Source of the DNA: Micropterix aruncella
Lineage: Eukaryota; Arthropoda; Insecta; Lepidoptera; Micropterigidae
NCBI GenBank assembly: GCA_944548615.1
Contig: OX155957.1
Location: 9,275,597 to 9,339,596, forward strand
Length of the DNA stretch: 64,000 nt
Direction: 5' to 3'
The position numbers were made by a program, and so were the translations under genes. The notes under the pieces were generated by a model that saw only the letters and a list, made by a program, of their open reading frames with translations, did not search any database and had not been told where the DNA came from. Positions 21,900-33,597 of the stretch are shown piece after piece. Each line of letters begins with the position of its first letter. Positions within the stretch are counted from its first letter, which is position 1.

Positions 21900-22245
21900 C
21901 TCATACGTTTCCTAAACAGCGTGGGTGGTTGTTGACCTGATGTCAGCTACTCTTGAAACGACCCGTTGGTCACCTGATCCCGTGTGAACTTGACGGGCGC
22001 CACGGTCAGCGATAAATTCGTACTGAATTGCCGCTAACATCAGGTAGAGCTGCGCAAGAAACTTCGAATTCGTGACCAGACTGGAGTACGGAAGAATCCG
22101 GCCGAATCTGGCAGTAAGGTCGTGAGTTCGGCCCAGTGGGTTCGCTACCCAGTACCCCGCGGTAAGGCGTTGGATTATCACGAGCTCGTCGGTGGAGTGG
22201 ACTGTCTTCGTCCGCCAAATATCTACGTTCACTCCATGGGAGATA
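21900..22245 (-). repeat. Repeat family R, copy E (diverged, partial)
   Basis: On the minus strand it shares CCAACGCCTTACCGCGGGG and GTTTCAAGAGTAGC with the other family R copies, but it is diverged and short. Confidence 0.5.
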
Positions 22246-22269
22246 GATCGACCATTGTGTCGATAGATG

Positions 22270-22715
22270 CATTACGTCTTATATATACTGAATAAATCTG
22301 AAGTTTGTTTTTTTGTTCAAACGCGCTAATCTCTGGAACTACCAGTCGGATTCGAAAAATTCTTTTTCATTTGATAGCCCAAATTTTGAAAAGGGTTATA
22401 GGCTATTTAACATTACGCTACGGCCCTTAGACGCCAAACAAAAAACATTAAGCTAAAACGAAGTAATAGCGTGGTCAGGCGATGCGACACAGTGGGTCGG
22501 GGCCGAAGTCGGCCTCCCGACGAGAGCCGAGCATTACCGAAAAGAGCCAAACTGTGCATGCCTTATCTAGATCAGGTTGCAGCGAAAACCAGTATATACA
22601 AATAACACACGAAAATATGACTAAAACTATTGTCTATGCCGAAGTATTCTAAATTATTTATAAATAATTAGATTTCATTTCAAATAAACGGCGGGTGAAA
22701 CGGTGGCGCACAGTT
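22270..22715 (+). mobile_element. Helitron-like or MITE remnant
   Basis: TTCAAACGCGCTAATCTCTGG to ATAGGCTATTTAAC resembles a common lepidopteran non-autonomous repeat. The right end GCGGGTGAAACGGTGGCGCA resembles the 3' hairpin of the Helitrons here, but without a CTAG end. Confidence 0.3.
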
Positions 22716-23450
22716 GTTTCCTAGCAATAAGTTTATGCGGAAGTGCATGTTTTTAATTCCTTTCATTATAAAATTTATTACCTTTATTAAAAAAGTTTGA
22801 TCTGTTATTGTCAAAAATAGTCTGACATATCGCCCATACTGGGAAAATATTCGATACCCTGGTAACACTATACGCTACGACGACGACGACTGAAAAGTAG
22901 CAGGAGCTATTTCACAGTTGTGATATTTTAGAGCGAGTGACCGCTAATTGAAATTTAGACTGAGTGAACTGTTTTCATTTCTTTCGAGGACGAGCACTCA
23001 GTATAAAATATAATATATCAAAAGACATTTTAGAGCGACTGCTCTTTAGACTAAGGGAACTGGACTCCTAGTCACTAATAATTATAAACGTCTCCAATGC
23101 ATCTTCCTTAATTACATCACTTAGAATTCGTAGAAGAGGCGCAATCGAATCATCTTTGTGCTGGAAAATGGTCACGTGGGCGTGTCATTGAAGTGCGACA
23201 AAATTATATGTAGCCATTAAGCAGTTCATTAACTCCAAAACGGATATTGAAAACGCAAAACGCTGTTGCCTACATTAACACACTTGACATGCCTACGATA
23301 ATTTTGAGATTGCGACAGAATTAAAGAATGATGGTTATTAGTAGGTTCCTAATCGATTTGAATCTGGAATTTGAAATCGATGGCGAATGTTTATGCGTAT
23401 TTTCGAGACTAGGTATTTTTATATTAAATCTTATATTACTTAAAACATAA
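22716..23450. other. No gene recognised
   Basis: It contains a direct echo of TTTTAGAGCGA-type sequence at 22,928 and 23,029. Otherwise unassigned. Confidence 0.35.
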
Positions 23451-23451
23451 T

Positions 23452-23873
23452 ATTAAATATTAATGGCTGTTTCTTTCTTTTCTCACATATAACTTTATTT
23501 ATATTATTTAATCGAATTTTATATTATATTTATTGCCGATTTAATAATGGAATTGCATTTTATTTATTATATATTTTTAATATTTTGTTATTATTATTAT
23601 TTTTTATTTTATTCTGAAGACCACATTTTAGGGCAATTTAGTGTCATTAGCTTTTTACTAAAACTTGTACATGTGTAGGCAACCAAGCAATCAAGCAAAC
23701 TTGATTGTAATATTGGAGTCCTGTCCACCCTAGAACGGGCTAGTCCCAGTTGGGTGACAGAAACAAATAAGCAAAAGGTTAAGGTTTTGCCATTCGGTTC
23801 CTGTTATTTTTGTAAGCTAATCAATGTTTTATAGTAATTAATTCTTAAATAAATAAATAAATAAATGAAGTAT
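23452..23873 (+). mobile_element. 5'-truncated LINE 3' UTR, second copy of the 8.1-kb family
   Basis: It matches the minus strand of 8,096-8,530 in order (TGGCTGTTTCTTTC, TTTATTGCCGATTTAATAATG, TGTCATTAGCTTTTTACT, CTAGAACGGGCTAGTCCCAG) and ends in an AAAT microsatellite. Only the 3' UTR is present. Confidence 0.8.
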
Positions 23874-23955
23874 CTACAAAATATACGGGCTAAGTGGTGT
23901 AAGGAACCCATTTCTTCACACGCGCAGTGCCTACGCTGTACCATTGATTATATAT

Positions 23956-24600
23956 GGTATTAAAATGCTCAACTCCATAAGTAGAGCTGTCAAATACAAC
24001 GGGCGAACCCGTCACCTCAGGAAGTTTTAACTATATTAGATCGTTCTGTCTCCCGTGAGGTGAGCGAAGAAGACTTGGGACGAAATAGTCCACCGTCTAG
24101 TTATGCCACACACTCGTAAGAGACCAACGCCAGCGGGCCGACAGTCACACCCTTACTACCAGTTGCAACCAGATTACTCTGGTCTCCCGACTGGTTACGG
24201 GTTCGAGTTCAATTGCACGGTCCTCTCCCTCACGTAGCGGTGATACGGTGTCTACCGAATCTATCACGGATCACGGCATCCTTTGCCCGACTCTTCACCC
24301 GGTATCGGGTAGCCGATTAGTCGTTTCAAGAGCAGTTGCCGTAAGATGAACAACTACCCCCTCTCTATAGGACTGTTTCCAGGACTTCCCCGGCTGTCGG
24401 TCAGAATGCACAATCAATTGGCTAGCGCCGCACGGAGCGCCCAAAGGTTGACTCCTAGGGGAAACTGTCCCGCAGGCCAGTCCTACCCTGGCTCGCACTT
24501 CTGCGTGGAGGCCACCGGGTTGGTGTTGACCCGTGAGTTTAACCGACTCTGACGACATAGGTCTCAGTGGCCCAACTGCAACAGGGCCTATTAGCTCTCT
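23956..24600 (+). repeat. Repeat family R, copy A
   Basis: GC-richer than its surroundings. Ordered landmarks: GGGCGAACCCGTCACCTCAG, GTCCACCGTCTAGTTATGCC, CCGACTGGTTACGGGTTCGA, CGGCATCCTTTGCCCGACTC, GTTTCAAGAGCAGTTGCCGT, CACAATCAATTGGCT and GTGTTGACCCGTGAGTTTAA. The left end GGTATTAAAATGCTCAAC resembles the terminus of copy C. The 87-codon antisense frame shares a V/K-x-L-T-G-Q-H-x-x-G-G-L-H-A stretch with other copies, but no protein family is recognised. Confidence 0.7.
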
Positions 24601-24883
24601 AATGCTGGGGCCACACTAACGGGAAACGCCGTTAATTATGATGGACGTTCAATGTTGGTGTAGCCAAGACTTATCGCGATAATTTTACAACGGCATTCAC
24701 ATTGCCGTTTGACGTTAGGCAATAGATCGAACGGCGGTATATCAAAGGATTTAACGAGTTGAAGCGGCCAAACTACGTTTGTCATTGTGCAACGTGAGCG
24801 CGACGGGATCGCACGTGTTTGTCTTAGATAATATATGGAGTGGACTAACGAGAAAGTTTGTTCCTACTCTTTATTGTGAACTT

Positions 24884-25130
24884 TTACAATGGGCGGGTCT
24901 TCTGTCATGTGATAATCTCTTACAACCAACCCTACTATGTCGTGTTTATATGTATGTGTGCGTGTAGCATCTGTATAAGTGTGTGTCTTGTTATTGCATT
25001 AGATTGACAGAATTGAAAATGCAATTTCGTTTATTTAAACCTAACGAAAAAAAGGCGTCCCAGCCGGGAATCGAACATGGGACCTTACAATGTAAGGTCA
25101 GGCGACCTAACCACTATGCAACCGGGCATT
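24884..25130 (-). mobile_element. tRNA-derived SINE, copy C
   Basis: On the minus strand the A-box-like TTGCATAGTGGTTAGG and B-box TGTTCGATTCCC are well preserved. The body matches copy A, including the TCAATTCTGTCAATC region and an end CCGCCCATTGTAAAAG. Confidence 0.8.
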
Positions 25131-25374
25131 GTGTTTCTCGAAATTCTGCAAACAGAGCCATGTTTGTGGGATCCGTGACACAAAAGTTACAAGAATCGTG
25201 CATCACAAAATGATAGTTGGCGATGAATAATGAACTTGTTACCATTTAAAACAACAATTGAAGAAATTAAAAAGATAAAGAAACCCCAGTGAGTTAATAT
25301 CGAACCCATCTAAACAAGTTAAAAAGCCTTTGAAATCCAGTCTTTTTTTCTTTATTCGATAATGATAACATATA

Positions 25375-25847
25375 TCCTACTATAATAATATTATAAACGC
25401 GAAAGTTTGTATGTATGTATGGATGTTTGTTACTATTTCACGCAAAAACTACTGAATGGATTTTGATGAAACTTTACAATAATATAGCTTACACATCAGA
25501 ATAACACATAGGCTATAACGTATAAAGATATAGCGTGAATTATCTAAAATATAACGATAACTGTCAAGTAAGTAGGAAAAAAATCTACGAAATTGACATT
25601 CGAAATTTAAATTCTATCCTACTATCCTACTAATATTATAAACGCGAAAGTTTGTATTAAAGTATGGATGCTTGTTACTCTTTCACGCAAAAACTACTGA
25701 ATGGATTTTGATGAAACATTACAATAATATAGCTTACACATCAGAATAACACAGAGGCTATAATTTATAAAGATACATATATGATTTTCTATCATCATTA
25801 TCACAATTTTCCATCACCACGCGGGTGAAACCGCTGGGCGCAGCTAG
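25375..25847 (+). mobile_element. Non-autonomous Helitron with duplicated 5' half, copy 2
   Basis: It starts TCCTACTATAATAATATTAT and ends CAGCTAG, in an A|T site. A second 5' end starts at about 25,626. The junction between the two halves and the single 3' end match copy 1 at 5737-6197 closely, so the double form itself has transposed. Confidence 0.88.
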
Positions 25848-26049
25848 TTCATATAATAAAAATGTACACTCGTGAAATACAGTGTAGCAGCGTTAACGTC
25901 CATCTTGCTAGAAACTCAAGGAACATTAAAGCCAATTTTATTGCCAAGAATAAGCATTGACGTTGACCGTTCAAGTGTGGCCACTCAATTTAACGCGTTA
26001 ATTATAATGGGCATTGACGTTTCTCGCTAGTGTGTCCCCAGCATAACAA

Positions 26050-26695
26050 ACTAACAATCTTTCCAGGGGTTCTTGCGGTTCATATCCAGTTCCTCGATGG
26101 AATTCTATGTATTATACATTTAGGCATAACAGGCAATTGCGGCGTGCCGGCCATCGATGGAAAGGAGAGAGGCTGGCCGGTGTGGTCGGTTGGCAGCGAG
26201 TGCCGCTCCCAAACGGCATTGGCAGTGGCAGAGAACCGGTCGTCCGCGGGCCGACCGTAAAAGTAAAAAGAAACCGCATCCCGTTAGCGGCGTCGCCAGG
26301 TGAAACCAGCGTCATTCACCAATACCACTTTTTCCACCGACGACGCTGATGCGAAGGCTTTCGCGGCGGTACATCGACTAGCGAGGTGGACACGTTTGCA
26401 TGGATCTAAAACATTGTACGTTGTGCTCACCAAACTTTACAATGTGGAGACCAGAATGGACGAGAAGAGAAAATTACCATTTTTATGCGAATGATTTTAT
26501 CGGCGAGGAGCGGGACAAGCAACGACTTAGAAGCTACTTGACCGGCCTCTCCATAGTAGCATGATAGCCGACCGTTTTTTTCGAGGCCCATGCTGACACT
26601 TAACACCACAAAGTAAAGACAGTAGCTTCATTTAGAACGAAATTAAAATCGAAGCGAGAGACGTCACGAGTTCTAAGGGTTAACACAGTAGGGCG
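26050..26695. other. Unassigned; GC-rich block at 26,130-26,340
   Basis: Open frames exist on both strands of the GC-rich block without recognisable domains. No element ends are evident. Confidence 0.3.
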
Positions 26696-27805
26696 GTATC
26701 GACTACGACGGGCGAACCCGTCACCCCAGGCTGGTATAACGATATGTGATCGTTTTTTCAGACGTGGGATGAACGTAGAAGACTTAGAGACAAGACAATC
26801 TACTGTCTGGCTCCGCCAACAAACCCGTTAGAGGCCAACGCCTTACGAAAGGTAACCAGCGGGTAGCATCGCCTCCTAACTACCAGTTTTGATAGGATAT
26901 CTCCGTTTGGAGTTATAATCTTCAGGATACCTCCGTCCTCCCGACTGGTTACGGGTCCGAAGTCGCTTACGCGGCCTCTATCTGTTGTATTACAGCGGTA
27001 AATCAATTTTAATTTATCGCGGACCTGGGCGTCCTTTGCCCGTAGTGCCACACGGAATCGATTAGCTCAAGGTCATTTCAAGAGTGGCATGACAACAGGT
27101 CGACATCCACCCCCGCTGCTTAGCAGACAACTAGAGTTGTCAAATGAACGGTCGAACCCGTCACCTCAGGAAGTTTTAACGATTAGTCGTTCTATCTTCC
27201 TGGAGTGAGCGCAGAAGACTTAGAAAAAGCAGTCCACCGTCAAGCTCCGCCACAAGCCCGTGAGGCCAACGCCTTAACCGCGAGATAGCCAGGAGTGTTA
27301 CCCAGCGCGCTTTCACTCACGCCCTCACTTTCAATTGCCACCAGATTACTCCAGTCTCTCGATTGGTTACGAGTTCGAAATCGCTTGCGCGATCCTCTCC
27401 ATTACGAAGCGGTGAAACGGTGTATACCGAATCTATCGCGGACCACGGCATCCTTTGCCCGGCTGTTCACCCAGGATCGGGTAGCCGATGGTCGTTTCAA
27501 GAGCAGTCGCCGTAAGGTCCGCAACCACCCCCGCTCTATAGGAAACAGTACTGCTTCCAGACTCCCCCGACTGTTAGTCAGAGTGCACAATCGATTGGCT
27601 TACGCCGCACGGTGCGCACACCGTCCAGGAGCGTCAGAAGGTTGATTTCTAGGGGAAACTAGCCCTAAGGCCAGAGTCCTACCCAGGCTCGCACTTCATG
27701 CGTGGAGGCCGCCGGATGAGTGTTGACCCGTGAGTGTGACCAACCCTGAACAGAATGGGTCTTCGTGGCCAACCCAACAAGGGCCCATTAGCTCCCAAAT
27801 GTTAG
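26696..27805 (+). repeat. Repeat family R, copy B: two units head to tail
   Basis: The first unit (26,696-27,115) and the second (27,128-27,805) both begin near CGAACCCGTCACC and share the CCGACTGGTTACGGG-, CCTTTGCCCG- and TTTCAAGAG-type landmarks. The first unit is shortened and ends at CACCCCCGCTGCTTAGCAGA; the second is nearly full-length. Confidence 0.65.
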
Positions 27806-29330
27806 CCCCCTGCTTAGCAGACAGTATATTTCCATAGTCTCCAGACTCCAGCAATTGTGCACAACCAATTACTGTTCTAACTCGGTATACTGTGCTTTTA
27901 ACGGTCGGATTAAATCGATTAGTGATGTCGCGCGGACGATGTAAATGATTAATTGAATCGATTTTGTAATTTTGGCAGAGGTTGCAATGAAAATTTATTG
28001 TTTTTTTTTGTTTAACACAATTTACAATTTGTTTTTTTGTGTTTGTCAAATTTGGGAAAATTTATATAGCGAAGAAAAATATCGCTAATAAACAATATTA
28101 GCGATATTTTACCTACCGCTAAATAGCGCATCGTGCTAAAGTGTCCCTAATTAAAAACTCACTTGTAAATAGCCTCAAAAAGGTTAGGGACCTCTGGTTT
28201 AAAACAAAGCCATAGAAAACTAGAACAAATGGAAGCTCAAAATATAAACAAAAGTGCACTTCTTTGAATGCACTAGGCATTGAATTCCTGTTCATCTCCG
28301 AAATTTCATTAAATATACAATAAAAGGTGTAATAGGTGTCATATTTTAAATCATTACCATACATTTTTAGTTTTTATAAGACGAAACGCCTACCGATCGG
28401 TCATTATGTCATTGACACGAAATCGACGATGAAATAATAAACGATTTTAATTAACATACGCAACGCATTTGATGGTAATTCCCGTGAAGGTTTTTCTACA
28501 CGTCAAGGCGAAATTTTATAATTAATTCATTTCCATATTTATTTGAATATATTCGTCGATATTAACTAAGTTTTTATGACATTGATATTTCATTAAATTT
28601 AAGCTGCGTATGACCCAAATTAATATTTTAAATTCTTGTCACTTTTACCGTTTTTATTTTCAACTAATTGTCCCGGATAGCATAAATTAACGATATGATC
28701 CTATCGGCGTTTTCAGATATTGCAACGCATTCACAGTCTTTCGATTTTTTAAATATTGGATATTAATACTATTTCTTGAGGAATGACTTCTTTAGCGATG
28801 ACTTCGGCCATTCGGCAATTCACATGCAATAAGACAAATGCAACGCGAAAAACACTCTCATGGTGCAAAAATATAGCAACGTTTATAGAGGGCGATGGAC
28901 ACAAGTGTTATTTGGTTGCTTCCTCAATAAACTGCCATCGGCCAGATTGACTTTTCGATTATTTTAAACAAGTTCTTTAATTTTGATTCCATCTATAAAG
29001 TCTATTGTTCTAAATGATATTTCAAGTCCTAACTTGATTTCTTTTGTTTTTCTTTAAATTAAAAGCAAACGTATGCACAGGCAAATCAATTTTCTCGTAC
29101 GTTTGCCTCAGTACAGGTCTAGGCCTAGTTAGGCAGTGTTCACGTAGTGATCGAGATGCTGCATTATGCTTTATTTTTTGGTACTGGTCCAAGATTGAAT
29201 AATTTGTAATGGTGCAGTAATGCTCGTGTTTTACTTTAAATAAATAAATAAGGAATGACCTGGTAGGACGAGTCCTTGGACTCTATATACCAGGACAAGT
29301 TTTGTAAATTACATATCTTATATATACGGA
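27806..29330. other. No gene recognised
   Basis: AT-rich. A short hairpin ATCGCTAATAAACAATATTA at 28,081 is part of the small foldback family seen at 18,299. Confidence 0.35.
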
Positions 29331-29339
29331 CCCAAAACA

Positions 29340-30180
29340 ACCACAGAATCAGCATCCCCCTTGGACAATATGCCACGGTTTTCCTAGCTGAGGTGTTTGC
29401 CATATTGGAATGCATAAACTAAAGTCGAGGTAAAAAATAGAAAAATCCTCATCTGCTCTGACAACAGAGCAGCATTGGACGCTCTGGCTAAAGCCACCAC
29501 AGAATCTTCTGTGGTCTGGGACTGGATGCGTGCTCAACAAATTGGAAAAAGCCAACATAATCACATTAATATGGATACCGGGCCATCAAGGCATACCCGG
29601 CAACGAAGAGGCCGACAGACTGGCAAAACTGGGCACACTGGAATGCTCGGTGGAGTCAGTTGTTGAGGTCCCGTTCGCTACAGGTAAGAAAATCATTAGG
29701 GACTGCTTGGAGCAGGAACATCGGGTATCCTGGAAACAGAGCGAAGGATGTCGCCAGGCAAAAGCCATGATGGAGCAACTAAATAAAACCAAGGCCCTAC
29801 TTGACATGAGCAAGAAGAACCTTAGAACCGCTATCGGTCTCACCGGACATACGACCCTTAGAGCATATCTATTCAACCTTGGCTTGACCGAGAGCAAGGA
29901 CTGCCGAATTTAAGGCGAAGAACCTGAAGACAGCATACATATCGTTGGTCGCTGCCCAGGCCTCGCCGCAAAAACACAGTTTGCTGGGACGAGCATTTCT
30001 CGAATCCAACGATCTGCCCAACTTGAAGGTCAGTGATCTGCATGGACTGGTAAGCAGTACCCGGCTACTAGCAGACCACTGACCCAAGCACAAAGTGTTA
30101 CAAAATATCTTATAGATCCAGCTGACACCAAGGGCTGGAAACAAGCCCCCACACCGTTTATACTAAGACATAAAGAAAAA
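29340..30180 (+). pseudogene. Decayed LINE with RNase H domain (I-clade-like)
   Basis: Pieces in shifted frames reconstruct the end of a non-LTR ORF2: I-S-I-P-L-G-Q-Y-A-T-V-F and A-E-V-F-A-I-L-E-C, a catalytic S-D-N, then I-W-I-P-G-H-Q-G-I-P-G-N-E-E-A-D-R-L-A-K-L-G (catalytic His and Asp). A Cys/His knuckle, D-C-R-I-stop-G-E-E-P-E-D-S-I-H-I-V-G-R-C-P-G, follows. In the knuckle one Cys codon is replaced by a stop at about 29,911. RNase H in a LINE points to I-like clades. Reverse transcriptase and endonuclease are missing. Confidence 0.75.
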
Positions 30181-31130
30181 AAAATATGTAAAAAAATATA
30201 TTTTCAAGGTCTCGATGCATGTCTATTCTGTAACCTGAATTCCTAGATGTCGATCGACCTTCAGAGGAAGAAATCAATAGATTCGCCAACTCGCTGTATA
30301 ATCTTCAAATCCAAGGTTTATTTGCGTCAGGTACTATCTTTATCTCCGAAACCGCGACCTCGTTTTCCGAAACGCCCCGTAATGCTGCAAGACTCTATTA
30401 TAGTCGAGTTTAACCTGTGTAATTATCGAAATTACCATCGTCTCGGTAAACTCTGAAATCGGCGAGCGATTTGAACGAATAGTGAATACCCCGTGGGCAA
30501 GTTTTACAACTTTCAAACGGTGGTGGGCCTTTGTTTAGAGTTCGTATTAAGAGAGAGAAACGTTGTGTCAAGGCGTGCGTTTTGAGTTTTGAGTGGAAGG
30601 TTGGTTCAGTTGGTGTATCACCATTGCATTGTTGTATCGCCATATATGTATAACCATTGTTTAAAATTCAAAAAAAACATCAAGGAGATGCTGATAGGCC
30701 ACCCTTTCTATAATCTGGCCAAATTTGAGGGCCATGATTTTTCAAATATTGTGCCTATTTAAATTACTTAAAAAAGTAGAGCCTTATTGTCTGATTATTT
30801 TATATGGTCTTATATATGTATTTTTAGTTTAAAATGCATAACGTAGATTTAATTTGATTATTTAACATTTTACTGACAATTTGAATATTACGATGAATAA
30901 TTTTACTACGTATCTTTTCAAATTACTAACTACTTCAAATATTAGGCTTCTATTTTGATTATTTATATTTATAGTTTGACAATCTAGTAGTTAATTCTTG
31001 ACTACCTATGTATGTTCAGTAAAGAGTAGTAACGAGACTTACTACCTAGCACAATTATTTTGACACGTCCAAGAGCGGTCTTTAGCCGTCAATTGGACAC
31101 GACGAAAATGTAATGTAATGTAATATATAT
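30181..31130. other. No gene recognised
   Basis: AT-rich unassigned sequence; short frames only. Confidence 0.35.
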
Positions 31131-32035
31131 GGTATTAGATTATTCAACAACGTCACAGTAAGGTGTTGTCAACTACAACGGGAGAATCCGTCACTCCGAA
31201 TAGAGCTGTCGACTACAACGGGCGAACCCGTCACCTCAGGAAGTTTTAACGATATTAAGTCGTTCTGTCTTCGTGAGGTGAGCGCAGAAGACTTATGGAG
31301 AAAACAGTCCACCGTCTAGTTACGCCACACGCCCGTAAGAAGCCAACGCCTTACCGCGAGATAACCAGTTTAATCACCCAGCGGGCCGACTACCAGTTGC
31401 AACCAGATTACTCCGGTCTCCCGACTGGTTACAGGTTCGAGGTCGCTTGTGCAGTCCTCTCCCTTACGTAGCGGTGATACGGTGTCTACCGAATCTGTTG
31501 CACACCACGGCGTCCTTTGCCTGACTCTTCACCCGTTATCGGGTAGGTTCCGATTAGTCGATTAGTCGTTTCAAGAGCTGTTGCCGTAAGGTGGACAACT
31601 ACCCCCGCTCTATAGGATATATTACTGTACTCAGACTCCCTTGGCTTTCGTTCAGAACACACAATCTATTGACTGACGCCGCACGGTGCGCTAACCGTCC
31701 AGGAGCGCCCGAAGGTTGACTCCTAGGAGACTGGCCTGCAGGCCAGCGTTCTACCCTGGCTCGCACTTCTGCGTGGAGGCCGCCGGATGGACCCTGACGC
31801 CATGACGGACCCTATACAACTTGTCTTAGTGGATAAACAGCAACAGGGCCCATTAGCTCCCCTAATATGCGATGCAAAGCAGAGGCAATAGATTGTTTAC
31901 CGGGGGTATACCCTCTTCGAGGAGGCTACTGCATAGGAGCTGAACTGTGAGCCCGCCCCAAAGAACGAGGTGGGTCTTAGTGGCCTAACTGCACGAGAAC
32001 CATTAGCTATAAATGGCACTGATCAATCTAATACC
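31131..32035 (+). repeat. Repeat family R, copy C, with inverted ends
   Basis: Bounded by GGTATTAGATT (31,131) and AATCTAATACC (ends 32,035), an 11-bp perfect inverted repeat that could be true element ends. The landmarks match copy A. The 3' block (GTCTTAGTGG to CCATTAGCT) occurs twice, at about 31,830 and 31,973, so this copy has a partial duplication. Confidence 0.65.
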
Positions 32036-32654
32036 TTATATTATCAATGGTAAGACCAAAGATTAGTAGGTAAAGGTGGTAATAGGTATTAGTGAATCCG
32101 CTGCTTAGGCAACGCCCTACCAATCAGCGGAACAAGACCGCGCGCCGCGAGAAAGCGGCGCGTCAACATTGACAAGCGCAGAAAGCAGCATTTAATCTAA
32201 CAAAGGCGTGAGATCTTCGCACATGTCGACACATTGGCACTTACCAGAATGTCCAATCTTCAAAGTGCCGTGTCTGCTATCGAAAGCCGGCGTATAGGTA
32301 GGAAGTTTCTGTTTATTACTTTCCTGGCAGCACGTGCAATGGTCGTCACTGCTGTAGACGATGCTGAGAGAATTATCTCCGGCTGCCTCAAACCTACTCC
32401 AGTCTAAAAACTTTATCCGCTCATCAGCATCGCTCCTCCTGCAAAAATGCGTGATGTTCTTGCTGATTCAGGAGGTGATAGAAGACCCAAGGCACCCACT
32501 GCACGGACAAGAACTACATCACAATCGCCTCATTTCGCGAGTCATTCATGAGCCGCATTAACTGCTCCAACGCAGTCAATCATAGAACCGCATCACTCAA
32601 TGGAGGGAAGAGATAGCACCGGGGTCACATGTCCCCTATACCACATGGCGTAGT
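32036..32654. other. Unassigned
   Basis: Higher GC than average, with short frames only (e.g. 32,361-32,561). I cannot assign it to an element. Confidence 0.3.
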
Positions 32655-33027
32655 ATGAACAGACTGAAGGCACAGTATACCAAACAGTAGGTTTACTCTC
32701 TAGCTACAAGGCATTGCGGGAAGGCGAAGGAATGCCTCGACGAACGCCTTTGGCACGGTGTACCAACCAGTAGCTTTACTATCGAGCTACGGGGCATTGC
32801 GGAAAGTGGGTGCGAGGAATATGGGTAGAGGGGTACGTCTCGACGAACGCCTTTGACACAGTATACCAACTAGTATACTCTCGAGCGACAGGGCATTGCG
32901 GAAAGAGAATGCGAGAAATATGGGCAGAAGGGTACGTCTCGACGAACGCCTTTGGCAGAGTACACCCACCAGTATCTTTACTCTCGAGCTACAGAGCATT
33001 TCGGAAAGAGGGTGCGAGGAATGTGCC
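32655..33027. repeat. Tandem repeat, about 100-bp unit, roughly 3.5 copies
   Basis: CTCGACGAACGCCTTTG starts at 32,736, 32,839 and 32,938. Each unit also has a TATACCAA(C) and a GGCATTGCGG block. The repeat keeps an open minus-strand frame (33,029-32,787) with a repeated C-Q-R-R-S-S-R-R-T motif, which most likely reflects the unit length rather than a gene. Confidence 0.8.
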
Positions 33028-33597
33028 ATGGTCAGAGGGTAGAATGCGGGTCGATTTCAATTTTGTTCTAAGATAAGCTACTATCGGGTATACTATGCCG
33101 TTGGTTAGCGTTACGTGCAGGTAAAGGCTGGTGATTTTTTCGAACCTTTGCAATATCCGCGTGGGCCGAGTAGCGGACATCTGGCGGCCATATGCGAGCC
33201 CTTACGACTCGTGACATATTCGCTTCGATTTTGTTCTAAGATAAGCTACTGTCTGGTATACTGTGCTGAGGGTGGCTGTGACAAGATGCCGAGTCAATCT
33301 CGTCCGCTGGGGCTACGCATAGAATCCAATATGCGACTGTGGAACGCTGCAGTATGAAGACCATCTCTGATCCTGCCCGCAACTGTCAACCCCTACCACA
33401 CAGCAGGACCTACAAGAGGCGAACGATAAGGCCTCATATTTTTGGCGAGACGTGTCCTAACCTGACCCGGACAAGTTAACGAACAAACTGCTAGAAGTTT
33501 ATCTCAGTGTTCTTTCAGGATAAACCCAGCAGATTAAAAATAGTTAAAAAAAATACACTAAAAAAACGATTTTGGGCTATGATACGATATTCACATA
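33028..33597. other. Unassigned; one 43-bp direct duplication
   Basis: TTTTGTTCTAAGATAAGCTA occurs at about 33,059 and 33,230. The right part, ending in GGCTATGATACGATATTC, belongs to the repeat in which the BEL element inserted. Confidence 0.4.

Larger units (their letters stand above)
24603..26043. mobile_element. PIF/Harbinger-like MITE carrying a nested SINE and Helitron
   Basis: The ends are inverted: TGCTGGGGCCACACTAACGG on the left and, reversed, TGCTGGGGACACACTAGCGA on the right. They are flanked by perfect TAA duplications (24,600-24,602 and 26,044-26,046), the 3-bp TWA type used by PIF/Harbinger. Removing the SINE (24,884-25,130) and the Helitron (25,375-25,847) leaves roughly 0.7 kb with no transposase. 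It sits at the right edge of repeat R copy A. Confidence 0.75.

Noticed and set aside
29475..29913. Host RNase H gene
   Set aside because: Frame breaks, the adjoining broken zinc knuckle and the LINE-typical W-I-P-G-H-x-G-I-P-G-N context show it is a retrotransposon remnant.
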